From JAPPHA01 sp964291635 (GTDB lineage Bacteria; Pseudomonadota; Alphaproteobacteria; Rhodobacterales; Rhodobacteraceae): a DNA stretch of 64,000 nt. Positions within the stretch are counted from its first letter, which is position 1. Each line of letters opens with the position of its first letter. The notes beneath the pieces were generated by a model. The model did no database searches. It was not told the origin of the DNA and saw only the letters and a program-made list of their open reading frames with translations. Made by a program: the position numbers and the translations under genes. The stretch spans positions 44,777 to 108,776 of the forward strand of contig OZ219903.1 in the NCBI GenBank assembly GCA_964291635.2. The letters run 5' to 3'. Positions 37,369-47,336 of the stretch are shown one piece after another.

Positions 37369-37617
37369 GATCCACCTCCGAATAAGGTGAATCACATCTC
37401 TCAACCCATATGAACGCCTGACCCCACGGTGCAAAGACGGCGCTCCGGAAGGTATGGAGGAATACACGAACCAGCGCCGGGGACCGACTTCTTGCAAACG
37501 CGTTTTCCGTCGCCGCCACAAGCGCCAGTTTTCAAGGGACGCCCGGCTCAGAGCGTGTCGTGGATATCCGCGGCCGCAACCAGGCCGGACTTGTGAGCGC
37601 CCGCGACTGTTGCCCAG

Positions 37618-38653
37618 TCATCCGGGCTCAACGCTTCGCCCGACATCGCCGCCCTGGTCGCAATAGGTGATCCCATGGCCGCCCGCATCCACCAGCGCAC
37701 CGAAGCCCTTGGGGACGCCATTCATTTCTTCGGTGATCTTGTAGCGGAAATAGCCGTCGTCGCCGACACCAAAGAAGTTTTCGTTCAACTGCAGCGCTAC
37801 ATGCATCAAATGGCCAATGGTCAGAGCGTCGATCGCCTCTTGCTTTTTCACCGGCAGCGGCGGATCGAACTTGATGCCACCGCTGGCCAGAACGCCCATC
37901 GAAACCGTCACGACCACAGCGCGCGCATTGATGGTGCCGTTGTCGGTCACCACTTCGACGCCGGGGCCGCCCCAATGCACCCCGGATGCCGCAGTATCCA
38001 GCGTGACCGGAACGTCACGGGCGCTGTGGACAAACAGCGTGCCGAATCCTTCACGGCAATACCAGTCGGTGCCACCTTCGCTTGAGTACCAGTCCACGCA
38101 GGAAATGCTGTCGAAATCCGCCGCCATTTCTTATGCGTCCGCATAGAGATCAACCGTCAGCCCCCATTCGCCCAGATCGGGAACAACCTCGCTGGCAGCC
38201 ACATCCTGGCCTTTGCGCCCCGCCCTGAAATTTGCGCTCATGGCGGCGCGGAAGGCATTTCCGTAGGCCGTGTATTCTTCGTCGGTGGCCAACCGATCAC
38301 CCACATAGAAAGCGCCTTCATCGGGCGATTTGTACATGTCGAAACCGTGCTGGAGGCCATAGTCAACAAACGGGTTGGCTTCGCGGTAATGCAGCCAGTG
38401 GGCGCCCAGGTCATATGGCACGTCGAACGCTTCAGTGTCGGTATGGACGCGCCCACCGATGCGGCTGTCCGCTTCGATCACCGTCACAGTCAGGCCGCGC
38501 CTGGTCAACTCGCGCGCAGCCGAGATACCGGCCGCACCGGCGCCGATCACGACAACATCAACATTGGCGGCGTGGGCTCGCCGGACAAAAAATCGGCGTC
38601 GCAAGCGCCGCCGCGCCGCTCAGCAGCACATTTCTTCTGGAAAGCAGGGGCAT
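37618..38653 (-). pseudogene. flavin amine oxidase with Tat signal, multiply broken
   Basis: ATG at 38653 opens a twin-arginine signal (MPLLSRRNVLLSGAAALATP). The frame breaks at a run of six T residues at about 38590, and the FAD-binding domain follows in another frame: VDVVVIGAGAAGISAARELT, ADSRIGGRVHTD. It stops at 38131 (LYADA), then resumes as SCVDWYSSEGGTDWYCREGF with the substrate domain to 37618. The C-terminal FAD-binding segment (usually another 80-100 residues) is missing. Relatives are monoamine/polyamine-type oxidases. Confidence 0.75.
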
Positions 38654-38690
38654 CGGTTACCTCGCATGGATTCTGGTTTGAATTCAGTGG

Positions 38691-39047
38691 TCAGTGCGCC
38701 GGGTCCGAATCTTCCCAGCAGATGAAGTATTTGGACGAGAACATGGTGAACAACGCCAGATGTGCCTTGTTCGCCGCCCGTGCGTTTTGTTGCAGATAGA
38801 CGTACGACGCATCCAGCTGAGCCCGGTCGCGAAACCGCATGGTCAGGAAGTATCGCTCATCCCGGTCTTCGTCGGTGTCCATTGGCGTGCCGATAACCCG
38901 TTCACCCAAAGGGGAACAGGAAATGAGCAGATCACGCTCGATCAGATGGGTGCCGAGCTGTTCGATGGCCTGCATCAGCGCTTCGGTTGTACGATCTTCT
39001 TTCAGATCGAACCAGGAGAGCATGGTGATCATTTTGCGGTCTTCCAT
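38691..39047 (-). CDS. small DUF6614-like protein
   Basis: A 118-aa protein: MLSWFDLKEDRTTEALMQAI, ERDLLISCSPLGERVIGTPM, RYFLTMRFRDRAQLDASYVY, and end KYFICWEDSDPAH. The pattern (W-F-D-L-K, P-x-G-x-R, M-D-T-D, C-W-E-D) recalls the DUF6614 family of alphaproteobacteria, function unknown. The start could be ATG 39047 or ATG 39032. It lies upstream of the broken amine oxidase on the same strand, so the two were probably co-transcribed. Confidence 0.6.
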   Translation of the reverse strand: MEDRKMITMLSWFDLKEDRTTEALMQAIEQLGTHLIERDLLISCSPLGERVIGTPMDTDEDRDERYFLTMRFRDRAQLDASYVYLQQNARAANKAHLALFTMFSSKYFICWEDSDPAH

Positions 39048-39379
39048 TGCCAGGTGATGACTGTGTCGCGGATCAGCGACGTATTCGTTTCGGGCGCGTT
39101 TTCAAGTTCGTGGGCGCATTTGTACCCCGAACAGACCGCATTTGCGATCAGCGAGGGCGCTCGGCCGCATGTCGGGCGTATCGTGGACCGCGAACATGGC
39201 GGCAAGGACGAAGCGTCGAACCTTCGCGCCTCGTGCGGCGCCCGCAGACAGGGCGCGAAGAACCATGCCCGGAAGCCGCCTGCCTGGACCTGGCTGCCAG
39301 GCCGGTCGCGGCGAGCGACACAAGACGACCGGCGGGTGGCGCTCGACCGGCTGAAGCACAAATTCGGGGAGCACTGACG

Positions 39380-39649
39380 ATGGCGGAACGCCGGACAGTG
39401 CGGGTGAAACCGCACAGCTGACAGCCGACGAAAGCGGAGAGGGAAGCGACCGTTGAGCAGCACAAGCCGGGCGGCTCATGCCGGACGCCGGAGGAAGCCG
39501 CCCGCGCATTGCTCCGCCCCATCAATGTCGTGGAAGATCCGGAGGCTTGGCGGCGCCCGGTGCCTTTCGTCTTTAAGCCCGCTTTTTTGCCAGGCGCTGG
39601 TGGCCAGGCGATGGAGACACTGTCAACCGGGCCGGAAGGTCGAAGATGA
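39380..39649 (+). pseudogene. small conserved gene with in-frame nonsense codon
   Basis: MAERRTVRVKPHS, then TGA, then in the same frame QPTKAEREATVEQHKPGG and RTPEEAARALLRPINVVEDP, ending at TGA 39647-39649. The K-P-H-x-Y-Q-P-T-K-A-E pattern belongs to small proteins I have seen only as unannotated ORFs in Rhodospirillales, apparently DNA-binding or antitoxin-like; that is a guess. Immediately upstream, a tail ending LDRLKHKFGEH stops at 39377, suggesting a lost upstream partner. Confidence 0.45.
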
Positions 39650-39859
39650 CTGGTGTTGGCACATTGAAATGCCGGATTTCACGAACAATATTTCAAACTG
39701 CAATCAGGAGCATGATGCTGTTAAACGTCCGTGGCCAGTGCCGCGAAACACGTGGGGATAGGAAGATCAACCGCACGCAGAGTGACAGAGTGACCCGCGA
39801 AACAGGTTCATAGCGACCGTTCTTGCCCCGTTCTTCCGTAACGTGGTTCCGCGAACAAC

Positions 39860-40783
39860 CTACGATGGGGCCTTTTGTGATGCGGTGCTCTTGTTTTGCT
39901 CTGTCGAAGCCAATTCCGCGAGCCAATTCGATATAGCTTTGCAGGCGTATTGGCCACCGGTCGGTGGCTGTTGGCGCAGCCAATAGTTGGCATGAAGGTG
40001 GAATGGTTCGGCGAAGGCTTCGACAAGCGTGCCGGATCTCAGATGATTGTCGATGAAGGGTCGCCTTCCCAGCATGACACCATCTCCACGTTGGGCGGCC
40101 TCCAATGCAATCAGCGATCCGTCCACCACCAGTCCGCGGGGGACAGCGTTATGGTGAAGCTCGTACCTGCGAAACCACCGGTGCCAGTCTTCGTCGTACC
40201 CGATAACATGGATCAAATCGAATTTCAGCACATCGGCTGGTGTCGCCGGCCTCTGCCTGGAAGAGAACAGGTTTGGCGCGCACACGGGCGTAATCGTCGA
40301 AGTCAAGAGCTCGCACGCATCCTGCCTTGCGCTGCCTTCGTTCGCAGTGAAGATCTCGAGATTCGCCTTGAATGGCCCGCTGTCGCCATTGTTTTGGTCA
40401 AGGGTCCTGATGCGCAACTCGATACCTGGATTCTGTTTGTGAAAGGTGCTGAGGTGCGGGGCCAGCCACAGCGTCGCGACGCTGGTGGAGCACAGCAGCG
40501 TAACGGCCTGATCCGGTCTGTCCGGGAACAACTGGTCGGTGACCGAATCCAGACGATCCAGGGCCTCGTGCACCGCGTTCAGATAGGCCCGCCCGGTACC
40601 GGTCAACGACAGCCTTCGATGGTGCCTGACAAACAATGCCTCGCCCAGGTGGTACTCCAGCTGCCGCATTTGCTGACTGACTGCCGCTTGCGAAATGTTG
40701 AGGTCGTCTGCCGCCTGCGAAAAACTCAGCCTGCGGCCGGCCGCTTCGAAAGTCCGCAAGGCGTTCAGGCGTGGACGTCTCAT
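39860..40783 (-). CDS. LysR-family regulator (GcvA-like)
   Basis: A 307-aa LysR protein. N-terminal HTH: LNALRTFEAAGRRLSFSQAA, LNISQAAVSQQMRQLEYHLG and LFVRHHRRLSLTGTG, which is the GcvA-like subgroup. The ligand-binding domain fills residues 90-300. It is divergent from the MttB-homologue gene with 121 bases between the starts, and a T-N11-A box lies in that gap, so it very likely controls the demethylation pair. Confidence 0.9.
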   Translation of the reverse strand: MRRPRLNALRTFEAAGRRLSFSQAADDLNISQAAVSQQMRQLEYHLGEALFVRHHRRLSLTGTGRAYLNAVHEALDRLDSVTDQLFPDRPDQAVTLLCSTSVATLWLAPHLSTFHKQNPGIELRIRTLDQNNGDSGPFKANLEIFTANEGSARQDACELLTSTITPVCAPNLFSSRQRPATPADVLKFDLIHVIGYDEDWHRWFRRYELHHNAVPRGLVVDGSLIALEAAQRGDGVMLGRRPFIDNHLRSGTLVEAFAEPFHLHANYWLRQQPPTGGQYACKAISNWLAELASTEQNKSTASQKAPS

Positions 40784-40797
40784 TGCTCCGTTCCTGG

Positions 40798-40812
40798 ATA
40801 AGTTTTACTTAT
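40798..40812. promoter_or_regulatory. LysR-type binding box
   Basis: ATAAG-TTTTA-CTTAT, a perfect 5-bp inverted repeat matching the T-N11-A LysR consensus (T40799, A40811). It lies 15 bases upstream of the lysR start and 92 bases before the mttB-like start. Confidence 0.6.
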
Positions 40813-40904
40813 GCTTTGTGACGGCAATTGTCGTTTGAGGCAAGTCTCCGCGCCGTCTATGGATTCCAAGGTGTCATGGACTTCGGGATTGACGAGGCCG
40901 TACG

Positions 40905-42428
40905 GTGGAGTTTTTCTCATATCTGACTCCTGAAGACATCCGCTATGTGCACGATGCCTCTCTTGAGATCCTCGAGGAGGCCGGTCTTCTTGTCCGCAAC
41001 GAGAAGGCGCGAAAGAGGTTCGCCGAGCACGGCGCCCAGGTCGATCACGAAACGGAAATCGTCCGCATTCCCGCCTCCGTTGTGGAGGAATGCCGGGCCG
41101 TGGTGCCGGCAACGATAACCCTGCGCGGCCGCGATCCCGGCCGCGACGTGACCTTTCCCCGCAAGCTGCCGGTCGTTGCCACGGCAAGTTCGGCGCCCGA
41201 CATTGCCGATCCAGTGACCGGAACCACGCGGCGGTCAACTTCGGATGACATCGCGCGCATCGCCCACTTGGTTAACGAGCTTCCCGGTTACGACGTGTTC
41301 TCGATCTCGACCCTTGCCAACGACGCGCCCGGAGACCAGTTCAGCCTCTCGCGTTTCTATCCGGCACTGAAGAATTGCCTGAAACCCTGCCGCACCTCGG
41401 TCTACAATATTCGCGAAGCCAATCAGGTGCTCAAGCTCGGCGAACTCATCGCCGGGTCCAAAGAGGCGTACTGGGAACGGCCGTTCATCAACTTTGGCTA
41501 CTGTTCGATCGTCTCCCCCCTGACCATGGATTTCGACAGCACCGAGATGCTGATGTTCTTTGCCGAAAACGGCATCACCGCCTACGGCACGATCGCACCA
41601 ATGGGAGGCCTGAGCACGCCGTTTTCGCTTTCCGGCATGCTGACCCTGATGAACGCCGAGTGGCTGGCGGCGGCGACGCTGGCGCAGCTGTCCAGGCCAG
41701 GCACCGCCCAGATATATAATTTCCTGCCTGTCTTTGCCGACATGCGCGATGGCGCATATGCCCCCGGTGCGATCGAGATCGGCATGATGAATTCCGCCGT
41801 CTGCCAGATGGCTCGTTTCTACAACGTTCCCGCCGGTGGAGTTCTCGGCGTGACCGATTCCAAGGTCGCCGATGCCCAGGCTGGATTCGAAAAAGGCATG
41901 TCTCCCCTTCTCGGGGCCGTGTCGGGGGTCCACTTCATTATCATGGGCGGCCTGAAAGACTCCTTGATGTCGTTCGATTTCGGCCAGGCGGTGATCGACA
42001 ACGAGATCGCGCTGATGATCAAGCGGGTGTGCGACGGTTTCGGCTTTTCGGAAGAAAGCGCGTCGCTGCAGGAGATCAAGGACACGGGCCCGGCCGGTAT
42101 GTTTGCCGGCAACCCGGCAACGCTGGAACGCATGCGCACGGCGACTTTCATGCCCGAACTTGCTGACAGGAAGCTGCGCGAGCAGTGGGAACGGGAGGGA
42201 GCTTCCAACATTCATCAGCGTGCGTTGAACCGGGCCCTGGACATCCTTTCGGCGCCAAATTCCGCCGCGCTGGATCCCGCGGTCGACGCCCGCGTCAGGG
42301 CGGAATTCGAAGGGCTGGTCGCGGGCGATTCAGTCCTGCCGGAAGGCTGGAAACGCTGTGACGTCGGCCCCGCCGGGCCGGTGCGCGCGCGGCGCGCGAC
42401 CCGACGCCGCGCCAGGACAAGAACATGA
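40905..42428 (+). CDS. trimethylamine methyltransferase (MttB)-family protein, non-pyrrolysine type
   Basis: A 507-aa protein from GTG 40905 (VEFFSYLTPEDIRYVHDASL). The family N-terminus and core are present (LRGRDPGRDVTFPRKLP; TAYGTIAPMGGLSTPFSLSG; GVLGVTDSKVADAQAGFEKG). No in-frame TAG exists, so it is the pyrrolysine-free group that includes glycine-betaine and related quaternary-amine methyltransferases. These normally pass a methyl group to a corrinoid protein, but none is encoded in the window. The Arg-rich last 30 residues are unusual. Overlaps the next gene (ATGA). Confidence 0.85.
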   Translation: MEFFSYLTPEDIRYVHDASLEILEEAGLLVRNEKARKRFAEHGAQVDHETEIVRIPASVVEECRAVVPATITLRGRDPGRDVTFPRKLPVVATASSAPDIADPVTGTTRRSTSDDIARIAHLVNELPGYDVFSISTLANDAPGDQFSLSRFYPALKNCLKPCRTSVYNIREANQVLKLGELIAGSKEAYWERPFINFGYCSIVSPLTMDFDSTEMLMFFAENGITAYGTIAPMGGLSTPFSLSGMLTLMNAEWLAAATLAQLSRPGTAQIYNFLPVFADMRDGAYAPGAIEIGMMNSAVCQMARFYNVPAGGVLGVTDSKVADAQAGFEKGMSPLLGAVSGVHFIIMGGLKDSLMSFDFGQAVIDNEIALMIKRVCDGFGFSEESASLQEIKDTGPAGMFAGNPATLERMRTATFMPELADRKLREQWEREGASNIHQRALNRALDILSAPNSAALDPAVDARVRAEFEGLVAGDSVLPEGWKRCDVGPAGPVRARRATRRRARTRT

Positions 42429-44854
42429 CCGCGCCGTTTCCGGCCGCTGCCCGAATTGTCGTCGTCGGCGGGGGCGTCATCGGAACATCGATTGCGTTTC
42501 ATCTTGCCCGATCAGGCGCGAAAGATGTGGTGCTGCTTGAAAAGTCCAAACTGACAGAGGGCGCAACCTGGCATGCGGCCGGCCTGGTCGGTCAATTCCG
42601 ATCGCAGCAGAACCTGATGAAGCTGATGAACGACAGCGTAAGGCTGTTCGACACCCTCCTCGAAGACACCGGCCAGGACCCTGGCTGGCGCAAGGTCGGC
42701 AGCATGCGCATAGCGAGCAGCCCGGACCGCTGGAAAGAGCTGCAAAAATCCCATTCCTCGGCCCAGGCAGTCGGGTTCGAGTTGAACATGATGACCCCGG
42801 CCGAGGCCAAGTCGATCTATCCATTGATGAGAACAGATGATCTTGTGGGAGCCGCATTCATTCCCGATGACGGCCATATCGACCCCAACAGCCTGACTCA
42901 GGCCTACGCCAGGGGCATCCGCAAGCATGGCGGGCGGATCATCGAAGATACGATGGTCCAGGAACTGGTGCGGAAGGGTGACCGCGTCACCCACGTCGTG
43001 ACCGGCCGGGGCACCATCGAGGTGGAAACGGTCGTCAACGCCGCCGGGCTTTGGGCACGGCAGGTCGGCTGGATGGCGGGCATCGAAATTCCTGCGGCGG
43101 TGGTCCAGCACCAGTACCTTGTAACGGAAAAGGCTGATGACATACCGGTGGGCCTGCCGGTGTTCCGCGACCCTGACGGACGCTATTATGCCAAGCCCGA
43201 GCCGGGCGCGCTGGCCATCGGGGGCTGGGAGCGAAACATCGCCAGGGTGAACCCAAAGGGGGGATTCCCCTGGGCCAACGAGCGACATCTCTTCGACGCC
43301 GACCTGGATCGGCTGGAGGAATTTCTTGAGCCCGCGATGCGCCGTCTGCCGATCCTGCGACAGTGCGGCATACGCAACATCATCAACGGCCCCATACCGA
43401 TATCACCGGACGGCGAGCCGATCATGGGGCCGGTGCCGGGGCTGGAAAACCTCTTTGCGGCGTGCGCGTTTACATCGGGTATCGCGGCCTCCGGAGGCGC
43501 GGGAAAGGCCGCGGCCAACTGGATTCTGCACGGCGATCCCGGGCTCGATCTGTGGGCTTTCGACATCCGCCGTTTTGGTTCCCTGCACGCCGGACAGAGG
43601 TTTCTTCACGACCGCGCGGTTGAAAGCGCCGGCAAATACTATGCAATCCACTGGCCTGGAGAGGAACTGGAGTCGGCCCGCGGCGTGCGCCGCAGTCCAC
43701 TCCATCAAACGCTGAAAGACCAGGGCGCCATGTTCGGCTCCAAGTTCGGCTGGGAACGCGCCAACTGGTTCGCCCACGGCGATGTCACGCAGCAGGATGA
43801 ATTCGGCTGGAACCGCCCGGGACAGGCCGAAACCGTCGGGCGGGAACACTTGGCCGCCCGCGAGCGTGTCGTGCTGGCCGACATGTCCTCGTTCACCAAG
43901 TTCGAGATTTCGGGCCGCGACGCCTGCCGGTTCCTGCAACATCTCGTGGTGGCGAACGTCGACAAGGACGCCGGGGGAGCCGCCTACACGCAGTTGTGCA
44001 ATGCCCGTGGCGGCATCGAGGCCGACGTCACCATCGTCCGCCGCTCCGGGGAGTGCTTCTGGCTGATCACCGGCTCCGGGCTTGGTGTGCGCGACCGGGA
44101 CTGGATCGAGCGCAACCTCAGGAACTTTGGTGCCAATGAGGTGGCCCTGCGCGATGTCACCTCCGCCTACGGCGTGATCAACCTGGCCGGACCGCGCGCC
44201 CGCGATGTGCTGGAAAAGGTCTGCGACGCGGATATCAGCCACGAAGGCTTCCCGTTCATGACCACTTGCGACATCCGCATTGGCCATGCCCCGGCCACCG
44301 CCTTCCGGGTGACCTATATTGGTGAGCTGGGCTGGGAACTCTACATTCCGTCGGAATACATGCACCATGCCTACGAGGTTCTGTGGGAGGCTGGCACGGA
44401 ATTCGGCATCGCAAATTTGGGCTATCGCGCCATCGACACCCTGCGCCTGGAAAAACGCTGCCTTGCATGGGGTGCCGATATCACCCCCGATTACAACCCT
44501 TTTGAAGCCGGCCTGCAATTCCTGATCGATTGGGACAAAGGCGATTTCATTGGCGCCGAGGCGCTTGCAAAAATCGGGAAAGAAGGCGTTCGGCAAAAGA
44601 TGGCCTGCATGACCTTGGATGATCCGTTGCCGGTGTTTGGCGGTGAGGCGATATTCGCCGGCGACACGGCTGTTGCCCAGACGACCAGCGGAAATTTTGG
44701 CTACTCGATCGGCAAGAGCCTCGTGCTGGGATATGTGCCGGTGGACTGTCTCGGCCGAAATGATTTTGCGGTCGAGGCCTTCGGCCGGCGGTCTGCTGCC
44801 ACGATGATCGAAGGAGCAGCCTACGACCCTGGCCGGAAAAAAATCCTGGTCTAG
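42425..44854 (+). CDS. dimethylglycine/sarcosine dehydrogenase-like FAD enzyme fused to GcvT-type domain
   Basis: An 809-aa two-domain enzyme. The N-terminal DAO domain (about 1-390) has IVVVGGGVIGTSIAFHLARS and the TWHAAGL segment where DMGDH binds FAD through His. An FAO_M linker follows to about 450. The C-terminal half is an aminomethyltransferase-like folate domain (FTKFEISGRDACRFLQHLVV; AYGVINLAGPRARDVLEKVC; IGELGWELYIPSEYMH; FEAGLQFLIDWDKGDFIG). It oxidatively removes N-methyl groups and passes the C1 unit to tetrahydrofolate. Coupled to the MttB-family gene by a 4-base overlap. Confidence 0.9.
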   Translation: MTAPFPAAARIVVVGGGVIGTSIAFHLARSGAKDVVLLEKSKLTEGATWHAAGLVGQFRSQQNLMKLMNDSVRLFDTLLEDTGQDPGWRKVGSMRIASSPDRWKELQKSHSSAQAVGFELNMMTPAEAKSIYPLMRTDDLVGAAFIPDDGHIDPNSLTQAYARGIRKHGGRIIEDTMVQELVRKGDRVTHVVTGRGTIEVETVVNAAGLWARQVGWMAGIEIPAAVVQHQYLVTEKADDIPVGLPVFRDPDGRYYAKPEPGALAIGGWERNIARVNPKGGFPWANERHLFDADLDRLEEFLEPAMRRLPILRQCGIRNIINGPIPISPDGEPIMGPVPGLENLFAACAFTSGIAASGGAGKAAANWILHGDPGLDLWAFDIRRFGSLHAGQRFLHDRAVESAGKYYAIHWPGEELESARGVRRSPLHQTLKDQGAMFGSKFGWERANWFAHGDVTQQDEFGWNRPGQAETVGREHLAARERVVLADMSSFTKFEISGRDACRFLQHLVVANVDKDAGGAAYTQLCNARGGIEADVTIVRRSGECFWLITGSGLGVRDRDWIERNLRNFGANEVALRDVTSAYGVINLAGPRARDVLEKVCDADISHEGFPFMTTCDIRIGHAPATAFRVTYIGELGWELYIPSEYMHHAYEVLWEAGTEFGIANLGYRAIDTLRLEKRCLAWGADITPDYNPFEAGLQFLIDWDKGDFIGAEALAKIGKEGVRQKMACMTLDDPLPVFGGEAIFAGDTAVAQTTSGNFGYSIGKSLVLGYVPVDCLGRNDFAVEAFGRRSAATMIEGAAYDPGRKKILV

Positions 44855-45132
44855 GCAACGCATCCACAGATTCTGTTATCCGGCTCTGAAAGGAACAGTT
44901 GTGATCAGGCGCTCAAGCCGCCGAGTCTTTCAAGCGAAACCTCACTCACTGCGCCGGCGCGGGAGAGGGAACAAAGGCCAGAAAAAAACGGAATTTCCAG
45001 AAACTCTTTTCGGTTCTCCTTCCCGTTGACGGATCTCCCAGTTTGGGGGCAATCCGATCTGGGGCATTCGACGGCGCAAGGGGTCGCGACCGCGAATGAG
45101 GTCGTGGGCTTTCCGGGATATGTTCCGGATGA

Positions 45133-45530
45133 GTGCAGAGTCAGGGGCTGGCGCGCCAACTTTCGGGTCCGGTGGCTTGTCCGTCGCTTTCGCTCCGGGT
45201 GAAGTTGCCTCGAATCATTGTGGACTGGTTGGACCTGAAATCGGATGAACTGTTGCCGTATGCGGTTCGCGAAGAAACCCGTCGCGGGCATCTTGGCGCC
45301 TTGCGCAGGATCTATGGCTACAGGACGCTCACTGGCCAGTTTGCGCGCAAGATGAAATCCTGGATCACGGAACAGGCCGAAGCGGCAGGATCCGGTGAAG
45401 AACTGGTACGCAGCTTCGGGGAGGAATGCCGCTGCAGGCGAATTGTCCTGCGCGGCATATCGATCTTCGAGAGGTTCTGCGCCGAGGCAATGCGGCTCGC
45501 GAGGCAACATCATGACAAGCGGATCGGCCT
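45133..45530 (+). pseudogene. Tn3-family transposase N-terminal fragment
   Basis: The stretch ELLPYAVREETRRGHLGALR, RIYGYRTLTGQFARKMKSWI and IVLRGISIFERFCAEAMRLA matches the DUF4158 domain at the start of Tn3 transposases. The frame then runs into unrelated sequence to 45810. No start, middle or catalytic part is present. The Tn3 tails at 21.7-22.3 kb are on the other strand and need not be the same element. Confidence 0.65.
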
Positions 45531-45806
45531 TGTGGCACCGGGAACGGGACGCCCTTCGCTCCATCTCATGGCAGACACGGATTTCGCGAGGCAAATCCGG
45601 TCGAACGCCTTGCGGCGATCTCATCTGGTGCGAACCTGGCAAGGGAGTTTTGCGGAAGAGAATCCAGTTTTCCGAGGAACGAATTCTGGTACAAAATGCA
45701 TCTTTCAGGCGTGCAGCTGCCGTTTGGGAATGTCGGCGAACGCTTTGGCCGCGGGACGTTGGTGCCTGGAGTCGCCTATTGCGCCTGACAGGGAGGTGGA
45801 GAAATC

Positions 45807-46640
45807 ATGAAACCCGGGCTGATCGTACTGAATGTGTTTCTGAGTCTGGCGCTTCTTGCCGGATGCGCGACGCCCGTGCTCGAGATCGAGGACGTCGAGG
45901 ACCGGCATCGCGAGGCGGCAGTCGTTGCGCTGGAAAGCGAAGAGATCGCTGCGGCGCGCGAAACACGGCAGGAGGAGATGTCCGCCGTGGTCGACCGCGT
46001 GCTTCCCCGGGTCAGGAACTCGGCCCATGCCGTCTGTCAGGAACTCGGGAGGCCGCGGGCCAACTGCAACCTGATGCTGACCGCGACGGTGCACGTGTTT
46101 CCGGATGAAACGGACATTAACGCGTTTGCCGACCAGAACAACGATATCGGAATTTACGGGGGCCTGATCGCGAACGCGGGGAGCGACGAGGAAATCGCAG
46201 CCGTCCTCGCGCACGAGTTCGCGCATGTCATGTATGACCACGTTTCATCAAAGATGACCAACGCAGTGATCGGCATGCTCGTTGCCGGCGGTCTCGCGCT
46301 GGCAGTAACCGGAGACGGCCAGTCCCCGGCCGACCGGCAGGCCGTGCAAGGCATGATGGAATTCGGCGCGGCGGTTGGTGCCACCGCGTACAGTCCGGAA
46401 ATGGAATTGGAGGCGGACCGGACTGCCGTCTACATCCTTGCAGGCGCGGGATACGACACCGACTCGATGAAGGACATGATCGTTCGAATGCATCGGGCGG
46501 GCGCGAGGCAAAGGAGCGGCACTTCCACCCAGACCGTGGGTTTCCTTCAGACGCATCCGAGCGACAACCGCCGCGTGGCGCATATCATTTCGTCGATTGA
46601 GGACGCGAACTCGGGCGTGCCGTTGGTCGTGGCCGAATAA
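45807..46640 (+). CDS. M48-family metalloprotease lipoprotein
   Basis: A 277-aa envelope protein. The lipobox LLAGC puts the lipidated Cys at residue 20. Zinc motif HEFAH at residues 136-140 (AAVLAHEFAHVMYDH), with the third ligand Glu in EMELEADRTAVYIL. Relatives (LoiP/YfgC class) degrade or chaperone outer-membrane proteins. GGTGGAG precedes the ATG. Intact and probably monocistronic. Confidence 0.88.
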   Translation: MKPGLIVLNVFLSLALLAGCATPVLEIEDVEDRHREAAVVALESEEIAAARETRQEEMSAVVDRVLPRVRNSAHAVCQELGRPRANCNLMLTATVHVFPDETDINAFADQNNDIGIYGGLIANAGSDEEIAAVLAHEFAHVMYDHVSSKMTNAVIGMLVAGGLALAVTGDGQSPADRQAVQGMMEFGAAVGATAYSPEMELEADRTAVYILAGAGYDTDSMKDMIVRMHRAGARQRSGTSTQTVGFLQTHPSDNRRVAHIISSIEDANSGVPLVVAE

Positions 46641-47336
46641 CCTGCCGCCTGCCGCATCTTTCACCGGAGTCCGGGGCGTTTCAAGCCCGCGGACGTCGGA
46701 CTCCACATTGCGGCGCAATCTTTCGAGCATGCACCAAAGCGGGCTGTTCGCACCGGTTCCGCGCCGCAGATCGGGTCGATTTGGCCACACGAACGTCGGT
46801 CCGACAATTCCGCCTCGTGTGCCGCGACCATGTCCATCATGCCACGAGACGGAATTTGAATGATCGGTGTTTCGCCAGAATCGAAGATCGTGCCAAAGCT
46901 TTCCCAGTCATGGCGCCGGTGGAGGCAGCAACTGGTCACCATTCGTGCGTTCTGCGATCTGCACGGAATCCATCGTGCGATCGCCTCGCTGTCGACGGGA
47001 TCTGGGCTGATGTCGACGGGCTTCCATGGCGAGTGGAACGACAGCTTCACGCCGCACAACTGATCGGACAGGTTATCTTGGCGAAACTCCTGAGCTGCTG
47101 ATCCGGTCATCCAGCGCGGTTAGTTTGCAACTCCCGCCGATATTGCCACTCGATCCGGTTCAGGGTGAGCTACGTCACCGTGGCTGTCCTACCTGTCAGG
47201 ACTGTCAGGACAACTCATTTGAAAACCGGTCTACTCATCACCAAGTTCATCGGCGAAACGCAAGCTTGGCTTGCCTTCATTCCGAGGCCCGCGCTCCAGC
47301 GCGGGCTTTCGTGCTTCAGGGACCTGTGCAGAACCA
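46641..47336. other. intergenic stretch, nothing firmly recognised
   Basis: About 700 bases with overlapping frames on both strands. A GC stem GCCCGCG-CTCCAG-CGCGGGC followed by TTTC lies at about 47287-47308 and may be a terminator. No protein family is recognised. Confidence 0.35.

Noticed and set aside
43403..44863. 486-codon open frame antisense to the DMGDH-like gene
   Set aside because: Same antisense GC effect; no ribosome site or motif.
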